Origin: Ruegeria sp. THAF57
Lineage (GTDB): Bacteria; Pseudomonadota; Alphaproteobacteria; Rhodobacterales; Rhodobacteraceae
Length of the DNA: 64,000 nucleotides
Reading direction: 5' to 3'
NCBI RefSeq assembly: GCF_903914075.1
Contig: NZ_CAIWNQ010000011.1
Location: forward strand, 55,873-119,872
How positions within the stretch are numbered: position 1 is the stretch's first letter; each line of letters starts with the position of its first letter. Below the pieces are notes generated by a model that ran no database searches, was not told the origin of the DNA, and saw only the letters and a program-made list of their open reading frames with translations. Below, piece after piece: positions 17,802 to 29,947 of this stretch. The position numbers were made by a program, and so were the translations under genes.

Positions 17802-18797
17802 ATGTTCAAATACAAAAGCCCTCTCAGCCGGCTTCTCGAAGGTGCCGGCAAACCTAAAGAAGCAGAAACCGAGGAAGCCACGGCCCCCGAGGCGGAAAAG
17901 CCCGAGCCGATTGCAGATTTCAACGCTCTGCGCGAGGCGCTGGCTGGGGGCAATATGTCGTCGTCTGAAACCTACGAAGACAGTGACGAGTTGCTGCCCG
18001 AAGACGAGATGCCAGAGTTTACGGAAGAGGCAGACGCCGACGCCGCCGACGATACGGCCGAGGACATGGATGAAATCGTGATGACCGAGGTCATCGCCGA
18101 GGTTCAGGAAACGCCTGAAGACGAGATGGTATCGGAAGAACCCGAACCAGAGCAGGTTGTGACACTGCATGTCGCGACCGAGGAAACTGTGGTCGCGGAA
18201 GAGATCGTCGTCGTTGATGCAACTCCGGAAGACACGGTTGTCGAAGTCGTTGTGGAAGAGCCCGAGGCGGCAGTTGAAGAACCTAAGGTGGACGAAATCA
18301 AAACCGTCGCTCCAACGCCTGCGCCCGAACCTGCCTCGGATCGTCGCGGCCGCGTCAAGACAACCTTCCTTGGGTTCGAACGTGCCGATACGCATGTTCA
18401 GGACTTGATTGAAACCGCAGAACCGGTCGCCAAAACCGAAGCTGCTGAGCAGACATTTCCCGTTGGATGGCTTGTGGTGACAAGCGGTCCGGGCCGCGGA
18501 ACAAGCGTCACCTTGTCCGAAGGTCTGATGCAGATCGGTCGAAACGATGATCAGGCCATCCAGCTTGATTTTGGTGACACCGGCATCTCTCGCAGCAATC
18601 ACGCTGTGATCGCCTACGACCCGGAAGATCGCAAATGCTATCTGGGACATGGCGGCAAGGCCAACCTTGTCCGCCTGAACGGTAAACCGGTTCTCAGCAC
18701 CGTCGCCCTGAACAGCGGAGATCTTATTCGCATCAGCGAAACCACGGTCCGTTTTACCGCCTTCTGCGACGACGGCTTTGATTGGCGGGATGCCTGA
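17802..18797 (+). CDS. FHA-domain protein with long acidic N-terminal region
   Basis: A 331-residue protein. Residues about 20-200 are extremely acidic and low in complexity (repeated Glu/Val/Asp runs), probably disordered. Residues about 219-325 form a forkhead-associated domain: the conserved GR of MQIGRNDDQAIQL and the SRSNHAVI phosphothreonine-binding motif are present, and the segment ends in SGDLIRISET. FHA domains bind phosphothreonine, so this is the natural reader for the adjacent kinase. It lies 208 bases after the kinase gene and three bases before the phosphatase gene. The acidic region resembles the tail of the type B GTPase and the linker of the 10842 product. Confidence 0.88.
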   Translation: MFKYKSPLSRLLEGAGKPKEAETEEATAPEAEKPEPIADFNALREALAGGNMSSSETYEDSDELLPEDEMPEFTEEADADAADDTAEDMDEIVMTEVIAEVQETPEDEMVSEEPEPEQVVTLHVATEETVVAEEIVVVDATPEDTVVEVVVEEPEAAVEEPKVDEIKTVAPTPAPEPASDRRGRVKTTFLGFERADTHVQDLIETAEPVAKTEAAEQTFPVGWLVVTSGPGRGTSVTLSEGLMQIGRNDDQAIQLDFGDTGISRSNHAVIAYDPEDRKCYLGHGGKANLVRLNGKPVLSTVALNSGDLIRISETTVRFTAFCDDGFDWRDA

Positions 18798-18800
18798 TTT

Positions 18801-19589
18801 ATGCTGGCGAACCCGGCATATGACGTAGCGCTGATCCTGGATCAGGGTCAGCGCGAAACGCAGGAAGACGCTGTCGCATCGCGTATGTTCGACGCGTCAG
18901 ACGCTGCCTATGTTGTCGTTGCAGACGGTATGGGCGGGCACGATGCCGGGGAAGTCGCGGCAGAGTTCGTAATCAATGCCTGGCGCGAAGCACTGGACCC
19001 CGAACTTGAAACAACAACCCCGTCAGAATCCAACCTGATAGACGCTTTGCCGCTCGCGGCAATGCTGGCCAACGCCGCGGTCTCCAATCACTGCGAGGAA
19101 CAAGGCCAGGGTCTCCAGATGGGCTCGACGCTTTTGGGCGTTTTGATCCTGGGTCGACGGGTATTTTGGATCTCGATCGGTGACAGCCCTCTTTACCTGT
19201 ACCGGGATGGGACCCTGAGCCAGATCAACGAAGATCATTCCATGGCGCCACTCATTGATGCTCAGATCACTGACGGCACACTGACCGAGGATGAGGCCCG
19301 AACACATCCCGACCGCAATCAACTGACATCGGTGATCATGGGCCGGGCCATCCCAAAGGTAGACTGCCCTGAAGACCCCGTGGCCTTAAAAGGCTCTGAC
19401 GTTCTGATCGCAGGCAGCGACGGGCTTCAATACATCACCGATGCCGAAATTCTGGCGGTTCTTCAGGCCAACTCTAATGCGCTGGCGCAGGACATTGCCG
19501 ACGCCTTGTTACAGGCGGTTAAGGCCAAGAACGACCCTGATCAGGACAATGTCTCGATCGGTGTCGTGAAACTCACAAAAAACGAATGA
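18801..19589 (+). CDS. PP2C-family Ser/Thr protein phosphatase
   Basis: A 262-residue PPM/PP2C phosphatase. Metal-binding motifs are seen in order: QRETQED (17-23), VADGMGGHDAGE (40-51), IGDSPLY (about 129-135), a late GSDGL (about 207) and the C-terminal DQDNVS. The size is that of minimal bacterial PP2C enzymes such as PrpC or PppA, without membrane segments. It starts three bases after the FHA gene stop. By context it reverses phosphorylation made by the kinase at 15419. Confidence 0.92.
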   Translation: MLANPAYDVALILDQGQRETQEDAVASRMFDASDAAYVVVADGMGGHDAGEVAAEFVINAWREALDPELETTTPSESNLIDALPLAAMLANAAVSNHCEEQGQGLQMGSTLLGVLILGRRVFWISIGDSPLYLYRDGTLSQINEDHSMAPLIDAQITDGTLTEDEARTHPDRNQLTSVIMGRAIPKVDCPEDPVALKGSDVLIAGSDGLQYITDAEILAVLQANSNALAQDIADALLQAVKAKNDPDQDNVSIGVVKLTKNE

Positions 19590-19608
19590 AGGCAAAGCGA
19601 CAGGAAAA

Positions 19609-20838
19609 ATGAGACCTAATCTTATCATATCCAGCCTGGCACTTGCTGCCGCCGCTGGTGCGGCCTCGGCGCAAGAGGCGTGCTCCACCTATGAAATTCA
19701 ACGCGGCGACAGTCTTCGCGAACTGACCATCGAGGTCTATTCCACCGAGGACTTTCGCATCATTTTCGACGCCAACCGCGATGTGATCGGTAACAATCCG
19801 AACATCATTCGTGTGGGCGATGTGCTGACCTTGCCTTGTCTCGAAGATATTGGCCGCGCACCAGCCGAACCTCAGACTGAGGCCGAAGCAATGGCCGCAG
19901 AGATGGCTTCTGAGCTGGTCAAAGCCGCTGAGGACCGCGCAGCCAAAGCCATCGCCGAAGCGAAAAAGGCCAGCGATGACGCCGTCATTGCAGCCCGCGC
20001 CGAAGCGAAAAAGGAAATCGAAGCCGCGCGCAGCGAAGCTGCCGCTTTGATCCGCAACGCGGATGCTGCCGAACAGCCGGAAATTCGTGACCGTCAATTG
20101 TTGCTGATCACCGGCGGCAACTATGCCCCGTTTACGGACGAGGCCCTGCCCCATCGCGGCCTGTATACAAACCTGGTCGAAACGGCGATGCTGCGCGCAG
20201 CACCCGAACAGGCCTATAAGATTCAATTCGTAAATGACTGGTCTTCGCATCTGGATCTGCTGATGCCGACACTGGCTTTTGACGCAACCTTCCCTTGGTC
20301 GCGCCCCGTTTGCGAAGAACCCGCGGCCTTGTCGGAAAAAGACCGCAACCGCTGCGAAACCTACAACTTCTCGAACCCTTTTTATGAGGTCGTCGATACT
20401 TTCTTTGCGCGTGAGGGGTCGGGTTATGAGCAAACTCTGACTTACGCCGACTTCGCCGGAACTACGATTTGCCGCCCTGAAGGCTGGTCGCTGTCGCACA
20501 TGGACTCGGTCGGTCTTTATGAGCCGGCGATTTCCCTGATGCGCCCGGTTTCCCCGGACGACTGCTTCCACGCCTTGATGGACGGCACTACCGACATCGT
20601 GGCGATCGAAGCCCATTTGGCCGTCGAAGCGATTGGCCGACTGGGGTACGAACACCGCATTATCGAAAACCCCAACCTGGCGGCGATCAAGTCGCTTAAC
20701 GTCATGACCCACAAAGATAATCCGGATGGGGAAGCGATCCTTGAGACGCTCAACCAGGGTCTGGCGATCATGCAGCAATCAGGAGAGTGGCGCGACATCG
20801 TCTCAACCGCTCTGCGTCATCAAATGGAAAATGGCTAA
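19609..20838 (+). CDS. Exported LysM protein fused to a family 3 solute-binding-like domain (with helical linker)
   Basis: A 409-residue protein starting 20 bases after the phosphatase gene. Order: signal peptide (1-21, cleavage after ASA); LysM domain (about 25-72, YEIQRGDSLRELTIEVYS to LTLPC); Ala/Glu/Lys-rich helix likely to be coiled coil (about 85-145); then a periplasmic family 3 solute-binding-like domain (about 155-400). LysM domains bind peptidoglycan glycan chains. No permease or ATPase gene lies nearby, so it is more likely a sensor or structural component than a transport receptor (inference). It is a paralogue of the next gene, which lacks the helical linker. Confidence 0.82.
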   Translation: MRPNLIISSLALAAAAGAASAQEACSTYEIQRGDSLRELTIEVYSTEDFRIIFDANRDVIGNNPNIIRVGDVLTLPCLEDIGRAPAEPQTEAEAMAAEMASELVKAAEDRAAKAIAEAKKASDDAVIAARAEAKKEIEAARSEAAALIRNADAAEQPEIRDRQLLLITGGNYAPFTDEALPHRGLYTNLVETAMLRAAPEQAYKIQFVNDWSSHLDLLMPTLAFDATFPWSRPVCEEPAALSEKDRNRCETYNFSNPFYEVVDTFFAREGSGYEQTLTYADFAGTTICRPEGWSLSHMDSVGLYEPAISLMRPVSPDDCFHALMDGTTDIVAIEAHLAVEAIGRLGYEHRIIENPNLAAIKSLNVMTHKDNPDGEAILETLNQGLAIMQQSGEWRDIVSTALRHQMENG

Positions 20839-20882
20839 GGCCCCGATCGGCCTGACAACACATTAGTCTGGAGGAAGTGGAC

Positions 20883-21989
20883 ATGTTTAGTTTCAACCTG
20901 AAGAAAGTCGCGCTGTCGGCAACTGCCGTCACCGCCCTGAGCGCCGGAGCCGCCGCCGCGCAGGAAGCTTGTACAAATTACACCGTCGAGGATGGCGACA
21001 CGATGGCAACAATCGCCATCGCAGCCTACGGCACGTCGAACTATCAGCCGATCTTTAACGCGAACCGTAACGCGATCACGAACCCGAACGCGCTTGAGCC
21101 GGGTTTGGTTCTGGCGCTGCCTTGCGAAGACGGCAGCCTGCCCAACGGTCAGAGTGCGCAGGAAATCATCGCTGCCGAAGAACAACGTGCGGCAAGCATC
21201 AAGCGTTCGAACGTTTACGCACCGCCGATCAAACTGGTCGCGGGCAATGGTTGGGAACCCTTCACCAGCGAAGGCCTGAGCGGGGGTGGAATTATGACCC
21301 GTCTGGCAACAACCAGCCTGCAACGCGCTGGCAACAGCCGTGACTATTCGGTGAGCTTTGTGGACGACTGGGGATCGCATCTGGACACCCTCCTGCCGCT
21401 TGGTGCTTTTGACATTTCAATCGCCTGGACCATCCCTGACTGCACCAACCGCACGTATGAGTGGTCCGCTGAAACTGAGGCGCGATGCACCCAGTTTGTC
21501 GCCTCGGTCCCGGTGTATGATGTCGTTGGCGGATTCTACACTCTGCCGGAAAACGAATACACAAACGCAACGACCTTCAGCGATCTGGAAGGTGCCACGG
21601 TTTGCCGTATGGCCGGTTGGAGCATGGTCGTACTTGAAGAAATCGGTCTGAACCGAACCAATACGACTGTTGTTCAGCCCAACACCGCTCGTGAATGTCT
21701 GGATGCCGTCCTGACCGGGACTGCCGATGTTGCCGCGTTCGAAGTTGAATTGTTCGCAGCAACCATGAAGGACATGGGCCTGACGTCGGCAGATATTGTC
21801 GAGAACCCTTACGTTTCCACGCTGTCGTCGATGAGCTTCCTTGCGCATCGCACCAATCCCTTTGCTCGTGAATACATCGCGATGATGAACAAGGGTTTGA
21901 ACGAAATGCGTGAAAGCGGCGAGTGGTACGCGATCATCTCGGATACTCTGCGCGAACAGAATGAAAAGCTGAACGCAGCATCGAATTAA
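20883..21989 (+). CDS. Exported LysM protein fused to a family 3 solute-binding-like domain
   Basis: 368 residues from the ATG at 20883, chosen because GGAGG is eight bases upstream (an in-frame GTG at 20877 is too close to it). Order: signal peptide (about 1-25, ending AAAAQ), LysM domain (YTVEDGDTMATIAIAAYG to LALPC, about 32-80), short linker, then a solute-binding-like domain (about 115-360). Conserved blocks with the upstream paralogue include VDDWGSHLDTLLP / VNDWSSHLDLLMP, a TTFSDLEGATVCRMAGWS-type segment and the C-terminal MNKGLNEMRESGEW. The pair ends the locus at a strong terminator. No transport partners are present nearby. Confidence 0.82.
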   Translation: MFSFNLKKVALSATAVTALSAGAAAAQEACTNYTVEDGDTMATIAIAAYGTSNYQPIFNANRNAITNPNALEPGLVLALPCEDGSLPNGQSAQEIIAAEEQRAASIKRSNVYAPPIKLVAGNGWEPFTSEGLSGGGIMTRLATTSLQRAGNSRDYSVSFVDDWGSHLDTLLPLGAFDISIAWTIPDCTNRTYEWSAETEARCTQFVASVPVYDVVGGFYTLPENEYTNATTFSDLEGATVCRMAGWSMVVLEEIGLNRTNTTVVQPNTARECLDAVLTGTADVAAFEVELFAATMKDMGLTSADIVENPYVSTLSSMSFLAHRTNPFAREYIAMMNKGLNEMRESGEWYAIISDTLREQNEKLNAASN

Positions 21990-21995
21990 GAAACT

Positions 21996-22028
21996 GTAAC
22001 GGGGCTGGCATGTCGTCAGCCCCGTTAC
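21996..22028 (+). terminator. Stem-loop after second LysM gene
   Basis: A perfect 12-bp stem (GTAACGGGGCTG/CAGCCCCGTTAC) with a nine-base loop, six bases after the stop codon. No U-tract follows, so it may protect the 3' end or act together with the stem-loop at 22074. Confidence 0.6.
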
Positions 22029-22073
22029 ACAAACCCATTCGCTTGCCGGAGAGGCTATGCCCGCCCCGGCCAC

Positions 22074-22111
22074 AAAAAAAGGGACCGACTTTCAAGGCCG
22101 GTCCCTTTTTT
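22074..22111. terminator. Bidirectional intrinsic terminator
   Basis: A GGGACCG/CGGTCCC stem is flanked by seven A on the left and six T on the right, so it works in both directions. It serves the rightward GTPase/kinase locus and the leftward icd gene, whose stop lies at 22153. Confidence 0.85.
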
Positions 22112-22152
22112 GATGTTTTCCTCTCACGCACTTGCATGAGGGATTCCAGATA

Positions 22153-24366
<2,214 letters not shown>

Positions 24367-24414
24367 ATTCTTTTACCTTTTTTAAGCCTTTCGGGGCGTG
24401 CGATCCAAGAGTTT

Positions 24415-24430
24415 GCCACGTTCGCGTGGC
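24415..24430 (-). terminator. Small stem-loop downstream of hydroxyproline operon
   Basis: A six-bp stem GCCACG/CGTGGC with a four-base loop lies 144 bases after the last gene of the leftward operon and 49 bases before icd. A second weaker stem (TGGGGCG/CGCCCCA, 24437-24462) sits beside it. Neither has a U-tract, so assignment as a terminator is tentative. Confidence 0.3.
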
Positions 24431-24573
24431 GTGGGTGGGGCGCGTTTATCCTACCGCCCCAACGGTGACTCTGATTTGACAGGGCCTCCCTTAAATCACG
24501 AATGGCTTGGGATCAATCGCAACAAGCTGCGCATTTTGACACGTTTCGCCGAAAATCGTGAAGCAGACGCATG

Positions 24574-25599
24574 TCAGACACCCCAGGTATCGCTAAGCCT
24601 GTACCCGCCAGGCCATGGATCGTCAGGGTCCAGCATGTGTTGATGAACACCGGTTATCCAACCGCGGCCGCCAATTTCAGGAATGATTGCAGCCCGGTCA
24701 CCAACCCGTGTTTCATCGACAATCTTGCCCGAGAACCGGGACCCGATAATTGAGATCGCCTCAAATGTCTGTCCTACGACCATTTGCCCTTTTGCCATCA
24801 TCAATGCCATCCGCGCCGACACCGCGGTTCCGGTTGGAGAGCGGTCCACCTTTCCCGGTTGAATGGCCACGGCGGATTTACTGCGCAACCCGGTTTCGGT
24901 GGTTTCAAGCGAGCCGCAGAATGCGCAAAATGAGATGTGGTTCCAGTCTTTGTTTGTGGGATGGTTGAAACCAATCTGATCGTTCGCCGCATTCGTTATT
25001 GCCACACCCAAACGCGCGATGTCGCGGGCGGCATCTTTCTGGATATCTATCCCAAGCGCAGCCGCATCAACCACAACGAAACTGTCCCCCCCAAATGCGG
25101 TATCCACCGTCAAAGTACCGACTCCTGCCACCTCAAGAGGCACTGCAATCTTGTCGGCATAGCTGGGAAGGTTGCGCACGAAAATCCGCTCGGCTTTGCC
25201 GTTCCTGCAATCGGCGCGAACCTGCACCAATCCTCCGGGGGCTTCGAGAACAAGCTGAGTGACGGGTTCCCGCATCGGAATAATCCCGCTATCCAGCAGC
25301 ACCGTGGCCACACAGATTGAGTTCGACCCTGACATGGGCGGCGTGTCTTCGGGCTCCATAATGATAAAGGCGGCGTCGGCGTTCGGATGTTTCGGCGGAA
25401 CAAGCAGGTTCACATGGCGAAAGACACCGCCGCGCGGTTCGTTGAGAACAAAGTTCCGCAATGTCTGGTCTTGAGCAATAAACGACCGCTGATCCCACAA
25501 AGTGTCACCGGGTGGCGGTTGAACCCCGCCCACGATAACGTCGCCGACCTCACCTTCTGCATGGGCGGATATGACGTGGATCGTATTTACACTTCGCAT
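24574..25599 (-). CDS. Proline racemase-family protein, probable trans-3-hydroxyproline dehydratase
   Basis: A 341-residue member of the proline racemase superfamily. A near-perfect AGGAGGTGAT site precedes the ATG. The superfamily uses two active-site residues. The first, normally Cys in MCGH, is Ser90 in PPMSGSN; the second, normally Cys in RSPCGTG, is Thr256 in DRSPTGT. Loss of the second cysteine to Thr is typical of trans-3-hydroxy-L-proline dehydratases, which do not racemise; the Ser in the first position is a further departure. It is the last gene of an operon for 4-hydroxyproline breakdown, which fits use of both hydroxyproline isomers. The reaction is inferred, not proven. Confidence 0.7.
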   Translation of the reverse strand: MRSVNTIHVISAHAEGEVGDVIVGGVQPPPGDTLWDQRSFIAQDQTLRNFVLNEPRGGVFRHVNLLVPPKHPNADAAFIIMEPEDTPPMSGSNSICVATVLLDSGIIPMREPVTQLVLEAPGGLVQVRADCRNGKAERIFVRNLPSYADKIAVPLEVAGVGTLTVDTAFGGDSFVVVDAAALGIDIQKDAARDIARLGVAITNAANDQIGFNHPTNKDWNHISFCAFCGSLETTETGLRSKSAVAIQPGKVDRSPTGTAVSARMALMMAKGQMVVGQTFEAISIIGSRFSGKIVDETRVGDRAAIIPEIGGRGWITGVHQHMLDPDDPWPGGYRLSDTWGV

Positions 25600-25608
25600 A
25601 TCACCTCC

Positions 25609-26847
25609 TCAGAACCGTTCCGGAGCGTACGGAGCCACTGAAATCGGCGCGTCCCGATCATCAATGAGTGCCGCGACAAGTTCAGCAGTGCCTGCCGATT
25701 GCGTCAGTCCCAGATGCCCGTGACCAAAGGCATAAAAAACCTTAGCCGCGTTTGGTGACCGTCCAATCACGGGCATGCTATCCGGTAAAGACGGTCGAAA
25801 CCCCATCCACTGTGTGCCGCCCTCAGTGTTCAAGCCGGGAAGAAACTGCGTCGCCTTCTTCAGCAGTGTCTCCGCCCGTTTGAAATTTGGTGGCAAGTTC
25901 AGGCCCGCCAACTCGACCGCCCCGCCCACGCGGACGCCGCCGTTGATCCGGCTGGCCACAAAGCCGTGCCGAGAAAAGGTCAAGTGCATCCGAAGATCAA
26001 AGGCGCCTTTGGGCAAGGTCGTGTTGTAGCCCCGCTCGGTCTCAAGGGGTATGTGATCCCCAAGCGTCCGTGCAAGGTGATGCGACCATGCACCCGCCGC
26101 CAACACGAGTTTTGCGGTGTCAATCGTACCCCCTTGCGTAGTGATGCGCACTCCGTTTTCCAACGGTGTTAGCGCACGAATGTCCTGCTGTTCGATCCTG
26201 CCCTGTCGATCACGAAAGGCTTGCGCCAGATGCTCGACCCATTTCTTTGGTTCAATTGTGTTCAGCCAATCCGGCGTAAACCCGGCATGCGTGAAACGTG
26301 AACTGAGACCGGGCTGCTTTTCCGCGATCGCTTCCGGGCTTTCCAAAAGCTCGAACTTGATGCCATGGGCGCGGCGAACTTCCCACGCTTGCAGGCTGGC
26401 GCGGAATTCAGCTTCGGATTCATAAAGCTGCATCTGCCCGTCGCGCTGCATCAGCGGTTCGCCATTGACGGCAGGAAGCAGCCGCTCCAACGCCGCCGCT
26501 GACAGTCGCATCAGGTTGGCCTGCGCCTCTAGCAATCTGGTGTATTGCCCGGGCTGGCTCGCGCGCCAGAACCGGTACATCCAAGGTGCGATTTTGAACG
26601 CATAGGCCGGGGGAATGGACAACGGGCCAAGAGGGTCCAGTAGCCATTTCGGGGCTTTTCGCATGATGCCGGGTGTCGCCAACGGCTCGACCTCGGGGAA
26701 CGCAAAAGCACCGGCATTTCCGGCCGAGGTTTCAGCCGCAACACCACCCTTGTCCAACACCAGCACCGAATGCCCGCGGCGCTGTAATTCCAGCGCGGTC
26801 GTGATACCGATAACACCAGCCCCAATGACAACGACCTGTTCGGTCAC
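25609..26847 (-). CDS. FAD-dependent D-amino-acid (D-hydroxyproline) dehydrogenase
   Basis: A 412-residue DadA-type flavoprotein. The N-terminal dinucleotide fold VVIGAGVIGITTALELQRRG (about 5-24) is followed by an acidic residue in LVLDKG, and the DAO-family C-terminal block GFRPSLPDSMPVIGRSP is present. The start is a GTG that overlaps the stop of the epimerase gene by four bases. In hydroxyproline catabolism the epimerase product, cis-4-hydroxy-D-proline, is oxidised by this kind of enzyme to a pyrroline-4-hydroxy-2-carboxylate. Operon position supports that substrate over a general D-amino acid. Confidence 0.85.
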   Translation of the reverse strand: MTEQVVVIGAGVIGITTALELQRRGHSVLVLDKGGVAAETSAGNAGAFAFPEVEPLATPGIMRKAPKWLLDPLGPLSIPPAYAFKIAPWMYRFWRASQPGQYTRLLEAQANLMRLSAAALERLLPAVNGEPLMQRDGQMQLYESEAEFRASLQAWEVRRAHGIKFELLESPEAIAEKQPGLSSRFTHAGFTPDWLNTIEPKKWVEHLAQAFRDRQGRIEQQDIRALTPLENGVRITTQGGTIDTAKLVLAAGAWSHHLARTLGDHIPLETERGYNTTLPKGAFDLRMHLTFSRHGFVASRINGGVRVGGAVELAGLNLPPNFKRAETLLKKATQFLPGLNTEGGTQWMGFRPSLPDSMPVIGRSPNAAKVFYAFGHGHLGLTQSAGTAELVAALIDDRDAPISVAPYAPERF

Positions 26848-27776
26848 AACGCGATCCCAGCTTTAAATGGATCAGCCTTGTCAAAGATCAATGTCGCTTC
26901 GGCCATGATGAAAGCCTGCCCAGTAATCGAAGGGATAACACCGCCATTCAGGCCGGGTTGGTAGGACAGCCGATACGTACTTCCAATCACACTCTGCTGC
27001 ACGATTTCCTCTCCCGGAGCCAGAACGCCATCTGCGGCAAGACACGCCAGCCGCGCTGAGCTGCCAGTTCCGCAGGGCGAACGATCGTAATTGTTGTCAG
27101 GGCAAAGAACAAAATTGCGACTGTGAACGCCTTGATCGGGTGAGGCGTCTTGAAAGATCACGTGATCTATGGGCTCGCCCTGCTCCCCTCCGATGCCTTG
27201 AGAAATTGAGGCGTTGCGGATCGCAATCGTCATATCTGTCAGCCTGCGGATGTTGCCGGGTTCAACCGGAATCGGGCTTGGGTCAACGATGAAGAACCAA
27301 TTGCCGCCATAGGCGACATCGCCGGTTACGGTTCCATATTCGGGCACTTCGATGGAGATTTCGCGGTGGATCCGCCGACTTTCGATATTCGTAACGGTGA
27401 CTGTATATCCGTCGTGCAGGTCAACCGTGACAATGCCGGCAGGCGTTTCGATCCGATGCGATCCAATACCTATGCGTCCCAGATGCCCAAGGGTCACGGT
27501 AAGGCCAATTGTACCATGTCCGCACATGCCAAGAACAGCATCGACGTCAAAAAAAATCACACCGGCAACACAGGTCTTGTCCACAGGCTCGACCAATAGC
27601 GCCCCGACCATGGCCGGTTGGCCGCGTGGTTCAAGCATGACCGACCGATAAAACCCTTCGTGATCTTCTGCCAACATTCGGGCGCGTTCCGACAATGCGC
27701 CCGTGCCCAGATCAGGCGCACCATCGAGGATAACCCGAGTTGGCTCTCCTCCGGTATGGCTGTCGATCACATGCAT
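26844..27776 (-). CDS. 4-hydroxyproline 2-epimerase
   Basis: A 310-residue proline racemase-superfamily enzyme with both catalytic cysteines: Cys85 in MCGHGTIG and Cys235 in DRSPCGTGSSA. The two-Cys pattern and the operon (D-amino-acid dehydrogenase and dihydrodipicolinate synthase-like deaminase) identify it as the 2-epimerase converting trans-4-hydroxy-L-proline to cis-4-hydroxy-D-proline, rather than proline racemase. The gene overlaps the upstream deaminase gene by ten bases and the downstream dehydrogenase gene by four, so the set is translationally coupled. Confidence 0.9.
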   Translation of the reverse strand: MHVIDSHTGGEPTRVILDGAPDLGTGALSERARMLAEDHEGFYRSVMLEPRGQPAMVGALLVEPVDKTCVAGVIFFDVDAVLGMCGHGTIGLTVTLGHLGRIGIGSHRIETPAGIVTVDLHDGYTVTVTNIESRRIHREISIEVPEYGTVTGDVAYGGNWFFIVDPSPIPVEPGNIRRLTDMTIAIRNASISQGIGGEQGEPIDHVIFQDASPDQGVHSRNFVLCPDNNYDRSPCGTGSSARLACLAADGVLAPGEEIVQQSVIGSTYRLSYQPGLNGGVIPSITGQAFIMAEATLIFDKADPFKAGIAL

Positions 27777-28726
27777 TCAGCGATCACCCCGCCCTGCTTT
27801 GACCAGTTGGCAAACCACGCCTGGAAAAGAGCATATTGCTGCTCGCAGTAATTTCGCTGCGCATCCGTCAATTCATCCGTTTCGTTAAAGTGCAAACGGT
27901 ACTCCTGTTCGCCGTTCAGCACCAGTAAGTGCTTGTAATAAAGCACCAGATCAGGCCCTTCGTCAAAGCTGGACAAAACGTGAATCGCGTCGGTCAATTC
28001 CTGCGCGCGCATCCGCGCCTCAGCGTCCCCTTGCGCCGCTTTCTTGGACAGCGCCGCCAAAAGTAAGGCTTCGCGCGGCAGGGCCGTTCCGATGCCGGTG
28101 ATTGACCCTGTAGCACCACAGTTTACAAACCCGTGATACACTTCGGTATCGACCCCAACCATCAACGTCACCTGATCATCCTGACTGGTGATGTTTTCAG
28201 CGGCATAGCGCAGGTCGTCCTTACCCCCGAATTCCTTGAAGCCGATCAAGTTTGGATGCTCTGCGCGCAGGGCAAAGAACAGGTCGGCCCGGGTCGCGAA
28301 CCCATAATAGGGGCTGTTGTAAATAATCGCCGGGACGTCCGGCGCTGCGTTCAGGATCGCCTTGAAGTGGTTCTTCTGCGCGGTTGGAGAGCTGCCGCGC
28401 GATAGAACGCGCGGTATGACCATAAGGCCAACGGCCCCAACTTTCTGCGCATGGGCCGCGTGCGCAACGGCTGATTTCGTGTTTATAGCGCCCGTGCCGA
28501 CGACAACTGGCAAGCCAGCCGCGATGAGGCGCTCAACACCTTCCATCCGCTGTTCGTCCGTCAACAAGGGCCAATCACCCATCGACCCACAATAGACGAC
28601 TGCCGACATACCAACGTCGATCATCTGCTGCCCTTTGCGAACCAACGCGTCGAAATCAGGCGTGCGGTCAGCGTTACAGGGGGTCATCAGTGCAGGCATT
28701 GTTCCCGTGAACACATTGGTCGACAT
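27767..28726 (-). CDS. DHDPS-family pyrroline-4-hydroxy-2-carboxylate deaminase
   Basis: 319 residues from the ATG at 28726, chosen because GGAGG stands about ten bases before it; in-frame starts upstream (to 28777) lack spacing. It is a member of the dihydrodipicolinate synthase/N-acetylneuraminate lyase family with Schiff-base Lys164 (IGFKEFGG) and Tyr136 (AIIYNSPYYG). Together with an epimerase and a D-amino-acid dehydrogenase it matches the hydroxyproline deaminase that yields 2-oxoglutarate semialdehyde. The semialdehyde dehydrogenase that would finish the route is not in this window. It is the first gene of the leftward operon. Confidence 0.88.
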   Translation of the reverse strand: MSTNVFTGTMPALMTPCNADRTPDFDALVRKGQQMIDVGMSAVVYCGSMGDWPLLTDEQRMEGVERLIAAGLPVVVGTGAINTKSAVAHAAHAQKVGAVGLMVIPRVLSRGSSPTAQKNHFKAILNAAPDVPAIIYNSPYYGFATRADLFFALRAEHPNLIGFKEFGGKDDLRYAAENITSQDDQVTLMVGVDTEVYHGFVNCGATGSITGIGTALPREALLLAALSKKAAQGDAEARMRAQELTDAIHVLSSFDEGPDLVLYYKHLLVLNGEQEYRLHFNETDELTDAQRNYCEQQYALFQAWFANWSKQGGVIAECM

Positions 28727-28828
28727 CCGTGTCATCCCTCCAATCAAACGGTATTCGGACGCTGTTTTCAGGCCCATTCACCCCGCCTTATCGGATATTG
28801 GATACAAAATCCAGCGCAATTGCGTGCG

Positions 28829-28862
28829 AAAAAACGCGCCGTGCTGGTGCATCGGCGCGTTT
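28829..28862 (-). terminator. Terminator after galactoside transporter ATPase gene
   Basis: A ten-bp stem AAACGCGCCG/CGGCGCGTTT with an 11-base loop. Reading leftward, the 3' arm runs into a T-tract (CGTTTTTT). It lies 27 bases after the stop of the ATPase gene and isolates it from the hydroxyproline operon. Confidence 0.75.
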
Positions 28863-28888
28863 CTTTGCTGGACCCGACAATATGTATG

Positions 28889-29943
<1,055 letters not shown>

Positions 29944-29947
<4 letters not shown>

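Noticed and set aside
15419..19589. Kinase/FHA/phosphatase triad as part of a type VI secretion cluster
   Set aside because: No sheath, tube, baseplate or membrane-complex gene of that system is found in the window.
5807..21989. GTPase locus as a genomic island integrated at tRNA-Leu
   Set aside because: The locus lies on the 5' side of the tRNA, no integrase is present, and I saw no direct repeat of the tRNA 3' end beyond it.
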